A stretch of DNA of 34,049 nucleotides from an uncultured Oscillospiraceae bacterium (GCA_934572335.1 CAKTKU010000025.1:1-34049), one strand, 5' to 3'. Shown: positions 8,033 through 17,215, numbered from the stretch's first letter. The notes: generated from the letters alone by a model not told the origin. Made by a program: numbers and translations.

Positions 8033-8503
8033 GTGCCCAGAAGAGGTAATGTTCCCAAAAGAGAAATTTTGCCTGATCCTCTGTATAACAGCGTTCTGGT
8101 GACCAAGCTCATCAACGGTGTTATGCTTGACGGCAAGAAGGGTGTTGCTCAGAAGGTCGTTTACGACGCTTTTGACATCATCAAGGAAAAGACCGGTAAA
8201 GAGCCGCTTGATGCGTTCACCGAAGCGATGAACAACATCATGCCCGCCCTCGAGGTCAAGGCTCGCCGCGTCGGCGGCGCGACCTATCAGGTTCCTATCG
8301 AAGTTCGTCCTGCCCGCCGCCAGACTCTGGCTCTCCGCTGGCTTGTGGACTACTCCCGCAAGCGCGGTGAGAAGACCATGAAGGAGCGCCTTGCAGGCGA
8401 GATCATGGACGCGTGCAACAACCTCGGCGCATCCGTCAAGAAGCGCGAGGATATGCACAAGAACGCCGAAGCCAACAAGGCTTTCGCGCACTTCAGATGG
8501 TAA
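8033..8503 (+). CDS. rpsG: 30S ribosomal protein S7
   Basis: A 156-residue S7, the primary 16S rRNA 3'-domain assembly protein, of exactly the usual length. Recognisable blocks include RRGNVPKREILPDP at the N-terminus, KLINGVMLDGKKGVAQKVVYDAF, RRVGGATYQVPIEV and RWLVDYSRKRGEKTM. The start is a GTG at 8033 preceded by AAGGAGGG at ideal spacing; an in-frame ATG at 8015 lies within the ribosome-binding region and would add six atypical residues. Second gene of the str operon. Confidence 0.97.
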   Translation: MPRRGNVPKREILPDPLYNSVLVTKLINGVMLDGKKGVAQKVVYDAFDIIKEKTGKEPLDAFTEAMNNIMPALEVKARRVGGATYQVPIEVRPARRQTLALRWLVDYSRKRGEKTMKERLAGEIMDACNNLGASVKKREDMHKNAEANKAFAHFRW

Positions 8504-8539
8504 TCTGGAGCTCAGAGAGATTCTATTCAGGAGTATTCA

Positions 8540-10633
8540 ATGCCCAGACAGTATTCACTTGAAAAAACCAGAAATATCGGCATCATGGCTCACATTGATG
8601 CAGGAAAGACGACGACTACCGAGCGTATTCTTTTCTACACCGGCGTAAACTACAAGCTGGGTGAGACGCATGAAGGTACCGCCACCATGGACTGGATGGA
8701 ACAGGAGCAGGAGCGCGGCATAACCATCACTTCCGCCGCGACCACTTGCTTCTGGAACGGTACCCGTATCAACATCATCGACACCCCGGGTCACGTGGAC
8801 TTCACCGCCGAGGTCGAGCGCTCCCTTAGAGTGCTGGACGGATGCGTGACTGTCCTGTGCGCCAAGGGCGGCGTCGAGCCCCAGTCTGAGACCGTTTGGA
8901 GACAGGCCGACCACTACAACGTCCCCCGCATGATCTACGTCAACAAGATGGACATCATGGGCGCGGACTTCTACCATGTGCTTGACATGATCCATGACAG
9001 GCTCAAGTGCAATGCGGTCCCCATCCAGCTGCCCATCGGCAGCGAGGACAGCTTTGAGGGTATAGTGGATCTGGTAGAGATGAATGCCGACGTTTATCTC
9101 GATGATCTTGGCAAGCAGATGGTCACGGAGGAGATCCCCGAGAGCATGAAGGAGCTTGCCGCGGAGTATCGCGATAAGCTGCTGGAGGCGGTCTCCGACT
9201 TCGACGATGAGATAATGGATATGTATCTCAACGGCGAGGACGTCCCCACGGACAAGATCCGCGAGGCGATAAGAAAGGCCACAGTTGCGGTGAAGATGGT
9301 TCCCGTGACCTGCGGCACTTCCTACAAAAACAAAGGCGTGCAGAAGCTGCTGGACGCGATCGTGGGCTACATGCCCTCTCCGCTGGATGTCCCGGCGATC
9401 GAAGGCACGAATCCCAAGACCGGCGAAACGGAAACGCGCGAGGCGGACGATTCCGCCCCGTTCTCGGCTCTGGCGTTCAAGATCATGTCCGACCCCTACG
9501 TCGGAAGACTCAGCTTCTTCCGCGTATACTCCGGCTCGATCGAGACCGGCAAGACGGTCATGAACTCCACCAAGGGCGTGCGCGAGCGCTTCGGCCGCAT
9601 CCTGCGCATGCACGCAAACCACAGAGAGGATATCGACTGTGTTTACTCCGGCGACATCGCCGCCGCGGTCGGTCTGAAAAACACCACCACCGGCGACACC
9701 CTCTGTGATGACAAAAACCAGATCATCCTCGAATCCATGGAATTCCCCGAGCCCGTTATCCGCGTGGCCATTGAGCCCAAGACGAAGGCGGGTCAGGAGA
9801 AGATGGCGATCGCCCTGCAGAAGCTGGCGGAGGAAGACCCGACCTTCAAGACCTATACGGACGAGGAGACGGGGCAGACCATCATTGCCGGTATGGGCGA
9901 GCTCCATCTGGAGATCATAGTGGACAGGCTCCTCCGCGAGTTCAAGGTCGAGGCAAATGTCGGCAAGCCGCAGGTCTCCTATAAAGAGACCATCACAAAG
10001 TCGGCGACGGTCGATACGCGCTACGTCCGCCAGACCGGCGGTAAGGGTCAGTTCGCGCACGTCAAGCTTACGCTTGAACCCAATGAGTCCGGCAAGGGCT
10101 ATGAGTTCATCAATAAGATCACCGGCGGCGCGATACCCAAGGAGTATATCCCCTGTGTCGATCAGGGCATCCAGGGCGCAATGCTCTCCGGTGTTCTGGC
10201 CGGGTTCCAGACCGTGGACGTCAAGGCCACGCTTATCGACGGGTCGTTCCATGAGGTCGACTCGAGCGAAATGGCGTTCAAGATCTGCGGCAGCATGGCT
10301 TTCAAGGAAGCCGCCGCGAAGGCGGGACCGACGCTGCTTGAGCCTATAATGAAGGTCGTTGTGACCGCGCCCGATGAATACATGGGCGACGTTATGGGCG
10401 ATGTCAACGCCCGCCGCGGGCAGATCATCGGCACGGAGATAAGAAACGGCGCCGCTGTTATAGAGTGCAACGTGCCGCTCTCCACGATGTTCGGCTACGC
10501 CACGGATCTGCGCAGCAAGACGCAGGGCAGAGCGACATATTCCATGGAGCCCAGCCACTTCGTCGAGCTGCCCAAAAATTTGCAGGAAGCCCTTGTGAGC
10601 AAACACAATGGCTTTAGTAAGTCCAATTTATAA
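8540..10633 (+). CDS. fusA: Translation elongation factor G
   Basis: A 697-residue translocation GTPase. GTP-binding motifs are AHIDAGKTT (P-loop, about residues 17-25), DTPGHVDFT (G3) and NKMD (G4). Domains II-V follow, with GMGELHLEI in domain III and the conserved C-terminal block GRATYSMEPSHF. Full length for the family, with AGGAG just ahead of the ATG. It lies 36 nt after rpsG and 33 nt before tuf, consistent with one transcript. Confidence 0.98.
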   Translation: MPRQYSLEKTRNIGIMAHIDAGKTTTTERILFYTGVNYKLGETHEGTATMDWMEQEQERGITITSAATTCFWNGTRINIIDTPGHVDFTAEVERSLRVLDGCVTVLCAKGGVEPQSETVWRQADHYNVPRMIYVNKMDIMGADFYHVLDMIHDRLKCNAVPIQLPIGSEDSFEGIVDLVEMNADVYLDDLGKQMVTEEIPESMKELAAEYRDKLLEAVSDFDDEIMDMYLNGEDVPTDKIREAIRKATVAVKMVPVTCGTSYKNKGVQKLLDAIVGYMPSPLDVPAIEGTNPKTGETETREADDSAPFSALAFKIMSDPYVGRLSFFRVYSGSIETGKTVMNSTKGVRERFGRILRMHANHREDIDCVYSGDIAAAVGLKNTTTGDTLCDDKNQIILESMEFPEPVIRVAIEPKTKAGQEKMAIALQKLAEEDPTFKTYTDEETGQTIIAGMGELHLEIIVDRLLREFKVEANVGKPQVSYKETITKSATVDTRYVRQTGGKGQFAHVKLTLEPNESGKGYEFINKITGGAIPKEYIPCVDQGIQGAMLSGVLAGFQTVDVKATLIDGSFHEVDSSEMAFKICGSMAFKEAAAKAGPTLLEPIMKVVVTAPDEYMGDVMGDVNARRGQIIGTEIRNGAAVIECNVPLSTMFGYATDLRSKTQGRATYSMEPSHFVELPKNLQEALVSKHNGFSKSNL

Positions 10634-10666
10634 TTTTTGTAAAACTAATTTAGGAGGATTATTCTA

Positions 10667-11869
10667 ATGGCAAAACAGATGTACAACAGAAGCAAGCCCC
10701 ATGTCAACATCGGCACCATCGGCCATATCGACCACGGCAAGACCACTCTTACCGCTGCTATCACCAAGTATCTGGCAATGCAGGGCAAGGCCGAGTACAC
10801 CGACTACTCTTCCATTGATAAGGCTCCCGAAGAGCGCGAGCGCGGCATAACCATCAACACTGCACACGTTGAGTACGAGACCGAGAAGCGTCACTATGCT
10901 CACGTTGACTGCCCGGGTCACGCTGACTATATCAAGAACATGATCACCGGTGCTGCTCAGATGGACGGCGCGATCCTCGTTATCGCTGCTTCCGACGGTC
11001 CTATGGCTCAGACCCGTGAGCACCTTCTGCTCGCCCGTCAGGTCAACGTTCCTTCCGTCCTCGTCTTCCTCAACAAGTGCGACCAGGTCGACGATGAGGA
11101 GCTCCTCGAGCTCGTCGAGATGGAAGTCCGCGAGCTGCTTGACTTCTACGGCTTCCCCGGCGATGACACTCCCATCATCCGCGGCAGCGCTCTGAACGCA
11201 CTCGTCTGCGAGTCCAACGACCCCAACGCTCCCGAGTTCAACTGCATCAAGGAGCTCATGGAAGCTGTTGACACTTGGATCCCCACTCCCGATCGTAAGG
11301 CTGATATGCCCTTCCTTATGCCCATCGAGGACGTCTTCACCATCTCCGGCCGCGGCACTGTTGTTACCGGTCGTGTTGAGCGTGGCCGCGTCAAGGTCGG
11401 CGACAAGGTCGAGATCGTTGGCCTGAAGGACGAGTCCACCGAGACCACCGTCACCGGCACCGAGATGTTCCACAAGACCCTCGAGTACGCCGAGGCTGGC
11501 GACAACGTCGGCTGCCTGCTCCGCGGCATCGACAAGAAGGCTGTTGAGCGTGGTCAGGTTCTGGCTGCACCCAAGTCCATCCACCCCCACACCAAGTTCA
11601 AGGGTCAGGTCTACGTCCTGTCCAAGGAAGAGGGCGGCCGTCACACCCCGTTCTTCAACAACTACCGTCCCCAGTTCTACTTCCGTACCACCGACGTTAC
11701 CGGCGTCATCTCCCTGCCCGAAGGCGTTGAGATGTGCATGCCCGGCGACAACGTCGACATGGACGTCGAGCTGATCACCCCGATCGCGATCGAGAACGGT
11801 CTTCGCTTCGCTATCCGCGAGGGCGGTCGTACCGTCGGTTCCGGTGTTGTTATCGGCATCAACGAGTAA
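10667..11869 (+). CDS. tuf: Translation elongation factor Tu
   Basis: A 400-residue EF-Tu, which delivers aminoacyl-tRNA to the ribosome. Motifs are GHIDHGKTT (P-loop), DCPGHADY (G3) and NKCD (G4). Domains II and III are complete through the C-terminal GRTVGSGVV block. The sequence reads DGPMAQTREH where most bacterial EF-Tu proteins have DGPMPQTREH. A strong TAGGAGG precedes the ATG. The codon choice is enriched in translationally preferred codons compared with neighbours. Last gene of the str operon, ended by a clear terminator. Confidence 0.98.
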   Translation: MAKQMYNRSKPHVNIGTIGHIDHGKTTLTAAITKYLAMQGKAEYTDYSSIDKAPEERERGITINTAHVEYETEKRHYAHVDCPGHADYIKNMITGAAQMDGAILVIAASDGPMAQTREHLLLARQVNVPSVLVFLNKCDQVDDEELLELVEMEVRELLDFYGFPGDDTPIIRGSALNALVCESNDPNAPEFNCIKELMEAVDTWIPTPDRKADMPFLMPIEDVFTISGRGTVVTGRVERGRVKVGDKVEIVGLKDESTETTVTGTEMFHKTLEYAEAGDNVGCLLRGIDKKAVERGQVLAAPKSIHPHTKFKGQVYVLSKEEGGRHTPFFNNYRPQFYFRTTDVTGVISLPEGVEMCMPGDNVDMDVELITPIAIENGLRFAIREGGRTVGSGVVIGINE

Positions 11870-11890
11870 TTAATAATTACCCATATAAAC

Positions 11891-11919
11891 AAAAAACCAC
11901 CCGATCCGGGTGGTTTTTT
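11891..11919 (+). terminator. Bidirectional intrinsic terminator between tuf and the coat genes
   Basis: AAAAAACCACCC pairs with GGGTGGTTTTTT around a short loop (11891-11919). The A and T runs on the two sides let it serve both tuf (+) and the convergent coat-like operon (-). Confidence 0.95.
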
Positions 11920-11938
11920 GCCTGTGAGGGTCAGATAC

Positions 11939-12196
11939 TCAGCACTGCTGGCAGCCGCAGCCGAACTTCTGCTTGACCTGCTGGATGCGCTGCGGCTCCG
12001 CCTGCTCGCTGGCGTACCAGCCGTGGTCGCTCATCTGCTGATAGACGCAGTTCTGCATCGTCAGCGAGTCGTTGAGCGCGGTGTTGAACGCCTGACGCAC
12101 GTTCGGCGTTGCCGACTCGATAGAGCCGTGCATATACAGATCGCACACGCCCTTCGTCGTCAGCAGGATGTTCTCCATTATTTCTCTGTCGTCCAT
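11939..12196 (-). CDS. Spore coat protein, CotF-like
   Basis: An 85-residue small protein with the coat-F pattern. The N-terminus is DDREIMENILLTTKGVCDLY, followed by a helix pair with NTALNDSLTMQNCVYQQMSDHGWY, and the C-terminus is cysteine-rich (KFGCGCQQC). CotF-family proteins assemble in the endospore coat; the assignment rests on the ILLTTKG...YMHGSIES...QNxVYQQMSxHGWY pattern. It is the second gene of a two-gene minus-strand operon, 15 nt after the upstream coat-like gene. The Cys-rich tail suggests cross-linking, which is inference. Confidence 0.82.
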   Translation of the reverse strand: MDDREIMENILLTTKGVCDLYMHGSIESATPNVRQAFNTALNDSLTMQNCVYQQMSDHGWYASEQAEPQRIQQVKQKFGCGCQQC

Positions 12197-12211
12197 TGCT
12201 GCATACCTCCG

Positions 12212-12385
12212 TCAGACAAGGTTGTAAAACTGCGTGAAAAGCTTCTGGTTGCCGTTCACGAGCTGCTGCGCCTGCTGGCGCAGTGCGGGATCCTTCAGCT
12301 GCTGCGCCGCTGTGCGGCACTGATTCATGAGAAACTGCGTGTGTCCAAGGGCATCCTCAATATAGAGTAATTCTTTGGGACTCAT
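12212..12385 (-). CDS. Small CotF-associated coat-like protein
   Basis: A 57-residue helical protein beginning MSPKELLYIEDALGHTQFLM and rich in Gln (QLKDPALRQQAQQLVNGNQ). This is typical of the short partner that accompanies CotF-like genes in Clostridia. Two in-frame ATGs lie close together (12391 and 12385); GAGGTG is directly adjacent to the first but about 6 nt from the second, so 12385 is preferred. It leads a two-gene operon with the longer coat protein. Role in the spore is by family resemblance. Confidence 0.75.
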   Translation of the reverse strand: MSPKELLYIEDALGHTQFLMNQCRTAAQQLKDPALRQQAQQLVNGNQKLFTQFYNLV

Positions 12386-12471
12386 TTTCATCACCTCGTC
12401 TTTAGTATCTCCGACGCGCGCCGCGATACGCGCGGAAGATACTGCATGGCAAATTTTTTCGCGTTGATACT

Positions 12472-12499
12472 TTGCAATGCGCGCTGTTTGTGGTAATAT
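12472..12499 (+). promoter_or_regulatory. Promoter of the small membrane-protein gene
   Basis: TTGCAA (12472-12477) lies 16 nt from an extended -10 TGG-TAATAT (12491-12499), 34 nt before the ATG at 12533. The same 147-nt gap must also hold the divergent coat-gene promoter, for which I see no sigma-A match; a sporulation sigma factor would be expected. Confidence 0.6.
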
Positions 12500-12532
12500 A
12501 GAGGCGTAAAAAAGCAAAATCGGAGGATCATT

Positions 12533-12817
12533 ATGAAATATGTAATCGCGGCGGTCGTCGGGCTTGTGTGGGGCGCGCTTGCCGCATTTGTCAATAGCCG
12601 CATCACCATCAAGTGCCTTGCGAAGAACACAGCCAAGGCGATAACGGTCATGAATCTTGCGCATATGGCGGTGGACGTCGTTGCGCTCGCCATTGTGTTT
12701 CTTGTGCGCGGGCTGCTGCCGTTCAGCTTCGAGGCAACGCTTATCGCCACCGCCGCCGCGCTCTCGATCGTCACCATTATTTTCACGTATAAAATAAGCT
12801 ATAACGAGAAAAAATAA
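12533..12817 (+). CDS. Small integral membrane protein, function unknown
   Basis: A 94-residue hydrophobic protein with three probable membrane segments (about residues 3-22, 44-64 and 70-88), a basic loop KCLAKNTAK after the first, and a short charged C-terminus (YNEKK). GGAGG lies just ahead of the ATG, and it has its own promoter and a strong shared terminator, so it is a monocistronic gene. Topology and size are compatible with the ATP synthase subunit I (AtpI) family, but no ATP synthase genes are nearby and I do not claim this. Confidence 0.75.
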   Translation: MKYVIAAVVGLVWGALAAFVNSRITIKCLAKNTAKAITVMNLAHMAVDVVALAIVFLVRGLLPFSFEATLIATAAALSIVTIIFTYKISYNEKK

Positions 12818-12830
12818 GCTTCACTGGAAA

Positions 12831-12864
12831 TGCAAACACCCGGCTCACGAGCCGGGTGTTTGCA
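12831..12864 (+). terminator. Bidirectional terminator, 16-bp perfect stem
   Basis: TGCAAACACCCGGCTC pairs perfectly with GAGCCGGGTGTTTGCA. It lies between two convergent genes (stop codons at 12817 and 12888) and can serve both. Confidence 0.85.
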
Positions 12865-12887
12865 ATATATATGAGATATGATAGGAA

Positions 12888-14396
12888 TTAATCCGCAGTG
12901 TTCAGATGATAGAGGCTGTATAGCCCGCCGTCGGACACGGCGACGCGGGTGTACTTTTCCGCGATGATGTCCGTCGTCACGAGCGCCGTGTGATAGAGAT
13001 CGAATGTCAGCACCCACTCGATATTGCTCTCGTCAAATTCCCGGTGTATCGTCTCCGCGAACACGGAGCTGTTGACGCACATCCACTGCTGAAGCGTGAA
13101 GAAACGGAACGCCGGGCGCAGTCCGCTCTGGAGATATAGCCGACGCGGACAGTCAAAGGCGACAAAGCTGTCACGCCCGTCCTCAGGTATCATGGCGAGC
13201 AGGGGCATATAGTCATCCCCGTAGTCCTCGCGCGCCTGAGGAGGGTAGACGATGGTCTTTTCTTTATAAATTTTTGTGCCGCAGCTGAAAAGCACGATTG
13301 CCGACATCACGATGAGCGCCGCGCGGGTGAGTCTGCGCTGCCCGGACGCGAGTGTTGGCGCGGCAAGCTCCGCAAGGGCGACGTACAGCAGCGGCAGCAG
13401 ACAGATGCCGTAATGTGCGTAGTCGTTGAGCGTGTACATGAAAAGAGTGTTGACAAGCGCGATGAGAAGCCAGAAGGCGGACACGAGCTTCCCGCGGCTC
13501 TCGCCCTTGAAAACCGCGCCCCACAGCGCCGTGCCAACAAGAGCCCAGCCGAATATGTACCGCCGGAAGAGCACGAGCAGCGCCGTCAGCCCGTACTGCA
13601 TCTCCGTGCCGGACGCGGCGGAATAGTCAAAGTTGAAAAGCAGTGTTCCGTACCACATATCGTACAGCGCGCCGTGCGCGGCGAAGTACACGCAGAACGG
13701 CACGACCAGCACCGCCGCGCCGAGAATGAAGCCCAGCGCGTTCTGCCAGAGGTTTTTCCACTCCCGGCGGACAACGAGCAGCACCGTGATGAAGAGCACG
13801 CCCACGCATACGCCCAGCGCATTCGTCACGCGCGTCAGGAGCGCGAAGGCGAACGTCACCCCGTACAGAAACGCGGCGCGCGGCGCGTGGATGAACTCCC
13901 CGCGCTCGACCTGCCCGCCCCAGCGCAGCATGCACCAGAACGACGCGAACAGCAGCGGGAGGATATATTCCTCCGTTGTGTTGCCCTCCGTCCAGTTCGC
14001 GGCGAGCAGGACGGGCAGCAGAAGCGCCGCGATGAGGGAGAAGCAAACGCTCATGCGCTCGCGCAGCAGCCGGTAGGCGAGGTATTCCCCCGCGGCGAGA
14101 AACACGACCTGCAGCATGAAAACGCCTGTCCGTCCGCAGAGCGCGTACCCCGCGGCGTTTATGAGAAAAATGATGGGACCCTTGTGGTCAAAGAGACTGA
14201 CATATGGCAGATACCCCTCCGCCCAGTACTTGCCGATGGTCTGGAACATGGAAGAGTCATAGCCCCAGTCGGAAAAGAGCGGCGAGGTCGTCTCCGAGAA
14301 GAAGAGCGCGCCGAGAAAAGCCGACACAAGACAGGCGAGGGGAATGAGATATTTAGAAGATCCGGCGGCGCGTGTGCCTTCGGCGCGAATCGACAT
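12888..14396 (-). CDS. Polytopic GT-C type glycosyltransferase (PMT/ArnT-like)
   Basis: A 502-residue membrane protein with many hydrophobic segments. The N-terminal outward loop carries YDSSMF (about 46-51) and FDHKGP (about 69-74), the acidic and DxKGP signature of polyprenyl-phosphate-sugar dependent GT-C transferases, which glycosylate envelope lipids, glycans or proteins outside the membrane. The remainder has the usual array of 10-12 membrane helices and a C-terminal soluble portion. The start at 14396 (MSIRAEG) is chosen because AAAGGA lies 10 nt upstream; a longer frame to 14441 lacks a site. It is downstream of the deacetylase gene on the same strand but separated by a terminator. 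Acceptor unknown. Confidence 0.82.
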   Translation of the reverse strand: MSIRAEGTRAAGSSKYLIPLACLVSAFLGALFFSETTSPLFSDWGYDSSMFQTIGKYWAEGYLPYVSLFDHKGPIIFLINAAGYALCGRTGVFMLQVVFLAAGEYLAYRLLRERMSVCFSLIAALLLPVLLAANWTEGNTTEEYILPLLFASFWCMLRWGGQVERGEFIHAPRAAFLYGVTFAFALLTRVTNALGVCVGVLFITVLLVVRREWKNLWQNALGFILGAAVLVVPFCVYFAAHGALYDMWYGTLLFNFDYSAASGTEMQYGLTALLVLFRRYIFGWALVGTALWGAVFKGESRGKLVSAFWLLIALVNTLFMYTLNDYAHYGICLLPLLYVALAELAAPTLASGQRRLTRAALIVMSAIVLFSCGTKIYKEKTIVYPPQAREDYGDDYMPLLAMIPEDGRDSFVAFDCPRRLYLQSGLRPAFRFFTLQQWMCVNSSVFAETIHREFDESNIEWVLTFDLYHTALVTTDIIAEKYTRVAVSDGGLYSLYHLNTAD

Positions 14397-14424
14397 GAGA
14401 GCATGATCCTTTCGGGTAAATAAA

Positions 14425-14459
14425 CTGTGGCAGCGCCGCATTATGCGCCGCTGCCACAG
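14425..14459 (-). terminator. Intrinsic terminator after the polysaccharide deacetylase gene
   Basis: A long stem, CTGTGGCAGCG with CGCTGCCACAG plus inner CGCAT pairing, is followed on the minus strand by GTTTATTT. Confidence 0.85.
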
Positions 14460-14500
14460 ATTCTATCACAATTTGCACGAAAAGTCCACCGTGCGGTACG

Positions 14501-15532
14501 TCAATAGGCGTGCACGGCGGGGACGCTCGTGTCGAGTGCGCAGAACTCATACCCATGCTCGATGCCCCATTGCAGTATCGGCTCGACCGCCTTGACGGAG
14601 TAGAGCCGCGTGTCGTGCTGCAAAGTGACCGGCACGTCGTAACGCGGGGCGTAGCACGCAACGGCGCTCACCGAGGACGCCGCGCTGTTCACGGAGTTCT
14701 CCGGGCTGACGTTCCAGTCAAAGTACTGCATCCCCATGCGCTCAAGCTGGGCGGTGACAGTGTCCCAAGCGCCGTCCTCGCGGTTATTGAGCTTATGGTA
14801 CGCCGTGGTGCTGCCGCCGGGGAAGCGGCAGAGCGAAGCGTATTCGCCCGTCAGCTCGTATACCCGCTGCCGCGCCGCGGCGAGGTCGGCGAGATAGCAC
14901 GCGGATGAGGAATAGAGCGTATCATATTCGTGATTCTCTGCATGGATGCCGATGGTATGCCCGGCTGCCTTTATCTTCGGCAGGAGCTCCGCAAGATACG
15001 GGTTGCGCTCGTTCGCGACGACGAAGAACGTCGCCTTGGCGCCGTACCTGTCCAGCACGTCCAGCAGCTCCTGCGTGTTGGCGCAGGGACCGTCGTCAAA
15101 CGTGAGGTAGATCACGTTCTCGCGCGTTGTCGGCTCCGGCATGGCGACAGGCTCAACACGCACTGTCCGCGTCACGCAGAGCGCATCGTCCGCACCGCAG
15201 AGCATGCGGTACTCAAGCTCATAGTCGCCGGGGGTCATGCAGTCGACCTCACCCGTGACGGCGACGCGCGCTGTCGCGTCCGCCCCGTCCATTCCGCAGG
15301 CGCAGTAGCCCGGCTCCTCGAACGGAATGCCGCACGACCAGCTCACGACCTCTCCTCCCGTGAGCGTGATGGCGCGCAGATCCTCCGGCGCGGCGGGTGT
15401 CACCTCGACCGGGGCTTCCGTCTCTTCGGGCAGGACGGCGCTCCCCGCCGTGCTGCCGCACGCGGAGAACACCAGCGCCGCCGTGAGCGTACACCCCGCA
15501 CACCGCCGCAGCCGGCTATTTAGTTGTAACAT
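14501..15532 (-). CDS. Lipoprotein polysaccharide deacetylase (NodB fold) with N-terminal Ig-like domain
   Basis: A 343-residue exported metal-dependent carbohydrate esterase, probably acting on peptidoglycan or another envelope glycan. The N-terminal signal ends at FSAC with Cys25 as lipid-attachment candidate. Residues about 50-125 look like a DUF5011-type Ig-like repeat (EEPGYCACGMDGADAT, TPGDYELEYR). The NodB domain has TFDDGP (144-149), HAENH (His197, His201), RFPGG (236-240) and LQHD (304-307), so the metal-binding and catalytic residues are present. AGGAGG precedes the ATG. It is monocistronic, with a terminator before the downstream glycosyltransferase. Substrate is not determinable from sequence. 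Confidence 0.9.
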   Translation of the reverse strand: MLQLNSRLRRCAGCTLTAALVFSACGSTAGSAVLPEETEAPVEVTPAAPEDLRAITLTGGEVVSWSCGIPFEEPGYCACGMDGADATARVAVTGEVDCMTPGDYELEYRMLCGADDALCVTRTVRVEPVAMPEPTTRENVIYLTFDDGPCANTQELLDVLDRYGAKATFFVVANERNPYLAELLPKIKAAGHTIGIHAENHEYDTLYSSSACYLADLAAARQRVYELTGEYASLCRFPGGSTTAYHKLNNREDGAWDTVTAQLERMGMQYFDWNVSPENSVNSAASSVSAVACYAPRYDVPVTLQHDTRLYSVKAVEPILQWGIEHGYEFCALDTSVPAVHAY

Positions 15533-15610
15533 TAACCACTATCCTCCTGTCAGTATTATCCGCATTGTTACACGTAGCATAACATAGATTTGCTGATATG
15601 TCCAGAAGAA

Positions 15611-15645
15611 TAAAAAGTTTCCGGCGGGCATTTGCCCGCCGGAAA
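15611..15645 (-). terminator. Intrinsic terminator after the symporter gene
   Basis: TTTCCGGCGGGCA (15618-15630) pairs with TGCCCGCCGGAAA (15633-15645). On the minus strand it is followed by CTTTTTATT. It lies about 40 nt after the symporter stop. Confidence 0.9.
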
Positions 15646-15685
15646 ACCGGTTATAGGAGTATATATAGTGTGAGGAGAATTAACA

Positions 15686-17215
15686 TCACGCGACGACGCT
15701 GTCGAACTCTTCCTTGATGGCGGCCTCGGGCTCACTGGTGCAGAGGCTGACGACGACGATGAAGATGCAGGACACCACGAACGCGGGCAGCAGCTCGTAA
15801 ATGGCGAGGATGCCGCCGAGGGGAGCGACGAGGTACTTCCAGATGAACACGGTCGCCGCGCCGGAGATCATACCGGCGATAGCGCCCTGATAGTTGCAGC
15901 GCTTCCAGAACAGGGCGAAGAGCATCACGGGGCCGAAGGTTGCGCCGAAGCCCGCCCACGCGAAGGACACCACACGGAAGATGGAGCTGTTGGGGTTGCT
16001 GGCGAAGATGACGCCGAGGATGGCGACGATGATAACGGTCAGGCGCGCGATGAGCATGGTCTTCTTGTCGTCGAGCTTTATGCCCAGAACGTCGGTGAGA
16101 AGGTTGTGTGTCACGCCGGAGGCGGCGGCAAGCAGCTGCGCGTCCGCGGTGGACATGGTGGCGGCGAGGATACCGGCGATGATGATGCCGCCGACGAGTG
16201 CGGCGAGCGCGCCGTGGGTGGACAGCAGAGCCGCGGTGTTGACGATGAGGTTTTCTGCCTCAGACTCGGAGCCGGGCATCGTGATCGCGCCGGTCTTTGC
16301 CATGCTGAAGCCGACTATGCCGATAACAACGGCGACGGACAGGGAAATGACGACCCAGATGGTTGCCATGCGGCGGCTGAACGTGAGCTTTTCCTCGCTC
16401 TTTGCCGCCATGAAGTGCAGCAGCACATGGGGCATACCGAAGTAACCAAGCCCCCACGCGAGCGTGGAGAGTATTTTCAGCGCGCCGTAGCTCGTCGCAT
16501 TACCGGTGATGATGTCGGTGCTCGCGCCGAAGTTGAGGTAGCCGGGGATACCCTTCGCGTTCTCCATGACGGCGCTCCACCCACCGGCGACATTGATGCC
16601 GAATATGAGCACGATGATGAGCGCAATCGTCATGACAAAGCCCTGAATAAGGCTGGTGACGGATGCCGCCATGAATCCGCCGGTTGCGCAGTACGCGACG
16701 ATGACAGCGGCGGAGACGATCATCGCGGTCATGTAGTCAAAGCCGAAAAGACTGCTGAAAAGCTTGCCGCATGCGGCAAAGCCGGACGCCGTGTAGGGGA
16801 CAAAGAAGATGATGACGGTCAGCGCGCCGATGGTCTCGATGAGCTTGGTCTTGTCGCGGAAGCGGCGGGAGAGAAAGTCAGGCACGGTGATGGCATCGAT
16901 CTTCACGGAGTATCTGTGCAGACGCTTGGCAACGATCAGCCAGTTGAGATATGTACCGAGGCTAAGACCGATGGCGGTCCATCCGGCCTCCGCCACGCCG
17001 CAGAAGAACGCCAGACCGGGGACGCCCATCAAAAGGTATGCGCTCATGTCGGACGCCTCCGTGCTCATCGCGGTCACGATGGGGCCGAGCTTTCTGCCGC
17101 CGAGGTAGAAGTCCTCGGTCGTGCTGTTTTTGGAATACATAAATCCGATGACGAGCATACCAACAAGGTACACGACAACGGATATAAGAATACAGATCGT
17201 TGCGGTGTTGAACAT
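15686..17215 (-). CDS. putP: Sodium:solute symporter, PutP (sodium/proline) type
   Basis: A 509-residue SSS-family transporter with about 13 membrane helices. Diagnostic segments are the N-terminal EDFYLGGRKLGP, MSTEASDMSAYLLMGVPGLAF (TM2, sodium-binding region), VPDFLSRRFRD, and ATMSTADAQLLAAASGVTHNLL in the TM8 region. These match sodium/proline symporters, although SSS members can carry other amino or organic acids. The ATG at 17215 follows GAGAGGAAA. It is transcribed divergently from a LysR regulator, from its own promoter at 17249-17276, which suggests that regulator controls it. Confidence 0.88.
   Translation of the reverse strand: MFNTATICILISVVVYLVGMLVIGFMYSKNSTTEDFYLGGRKLGPIVTAMSTEASDMSAYLLMGVPGLAFFCGVAEAGWTAIGLSLGTYLNWLIVAKRLHRYSVKIDAITVPDFLSRRFRDKTKLIETIGALTVIIFFVPYTASGFAACGKLFSSLFGFDYMTAMIVSAAVIVAYCATGGFMAASVTSLIQGFVMTIALIIVLIFGINVAGGWSAVMENAKGIPGYLNFGASTDIITGNATSYGALKILSTLAWGLGYFGMPHVLLHFMAAKSEEKLTFSRRMATIWVVISLSVAVVIGIVGFSMAKTGAITMPGSESEAENLIVNTAALLSTHGALAALVGGIIIAGILAATMSTADAQLLAAASGVTHNLLTDVLGIKLDDKKTMLIARLTVIIVAILGVIFASNPNSSIFRVVSFAWAGFGATFGPVMLFALFWKRCNYQGAIAGMISGAATVFIWKYLVAPLGGILAIYELLPAFVVSCIFIVVVSLCTSEPEAAIKEEFDSVVA

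Noticed and set aside
8555..10606. 683-codon open frame antisense to fusA
   Set aside because: It mirrors fusA in a GC-rich, codon-biased gene, has no ribosome binding site or recognisable domain, and fusA is certain.
13413..14423. 336-codon plus-strand frame across the glycosyltransferase gene
   Set aside because: Arg/Glu/His-rich shadow with no domain; the minus strand encodes a coherent membrane protein.
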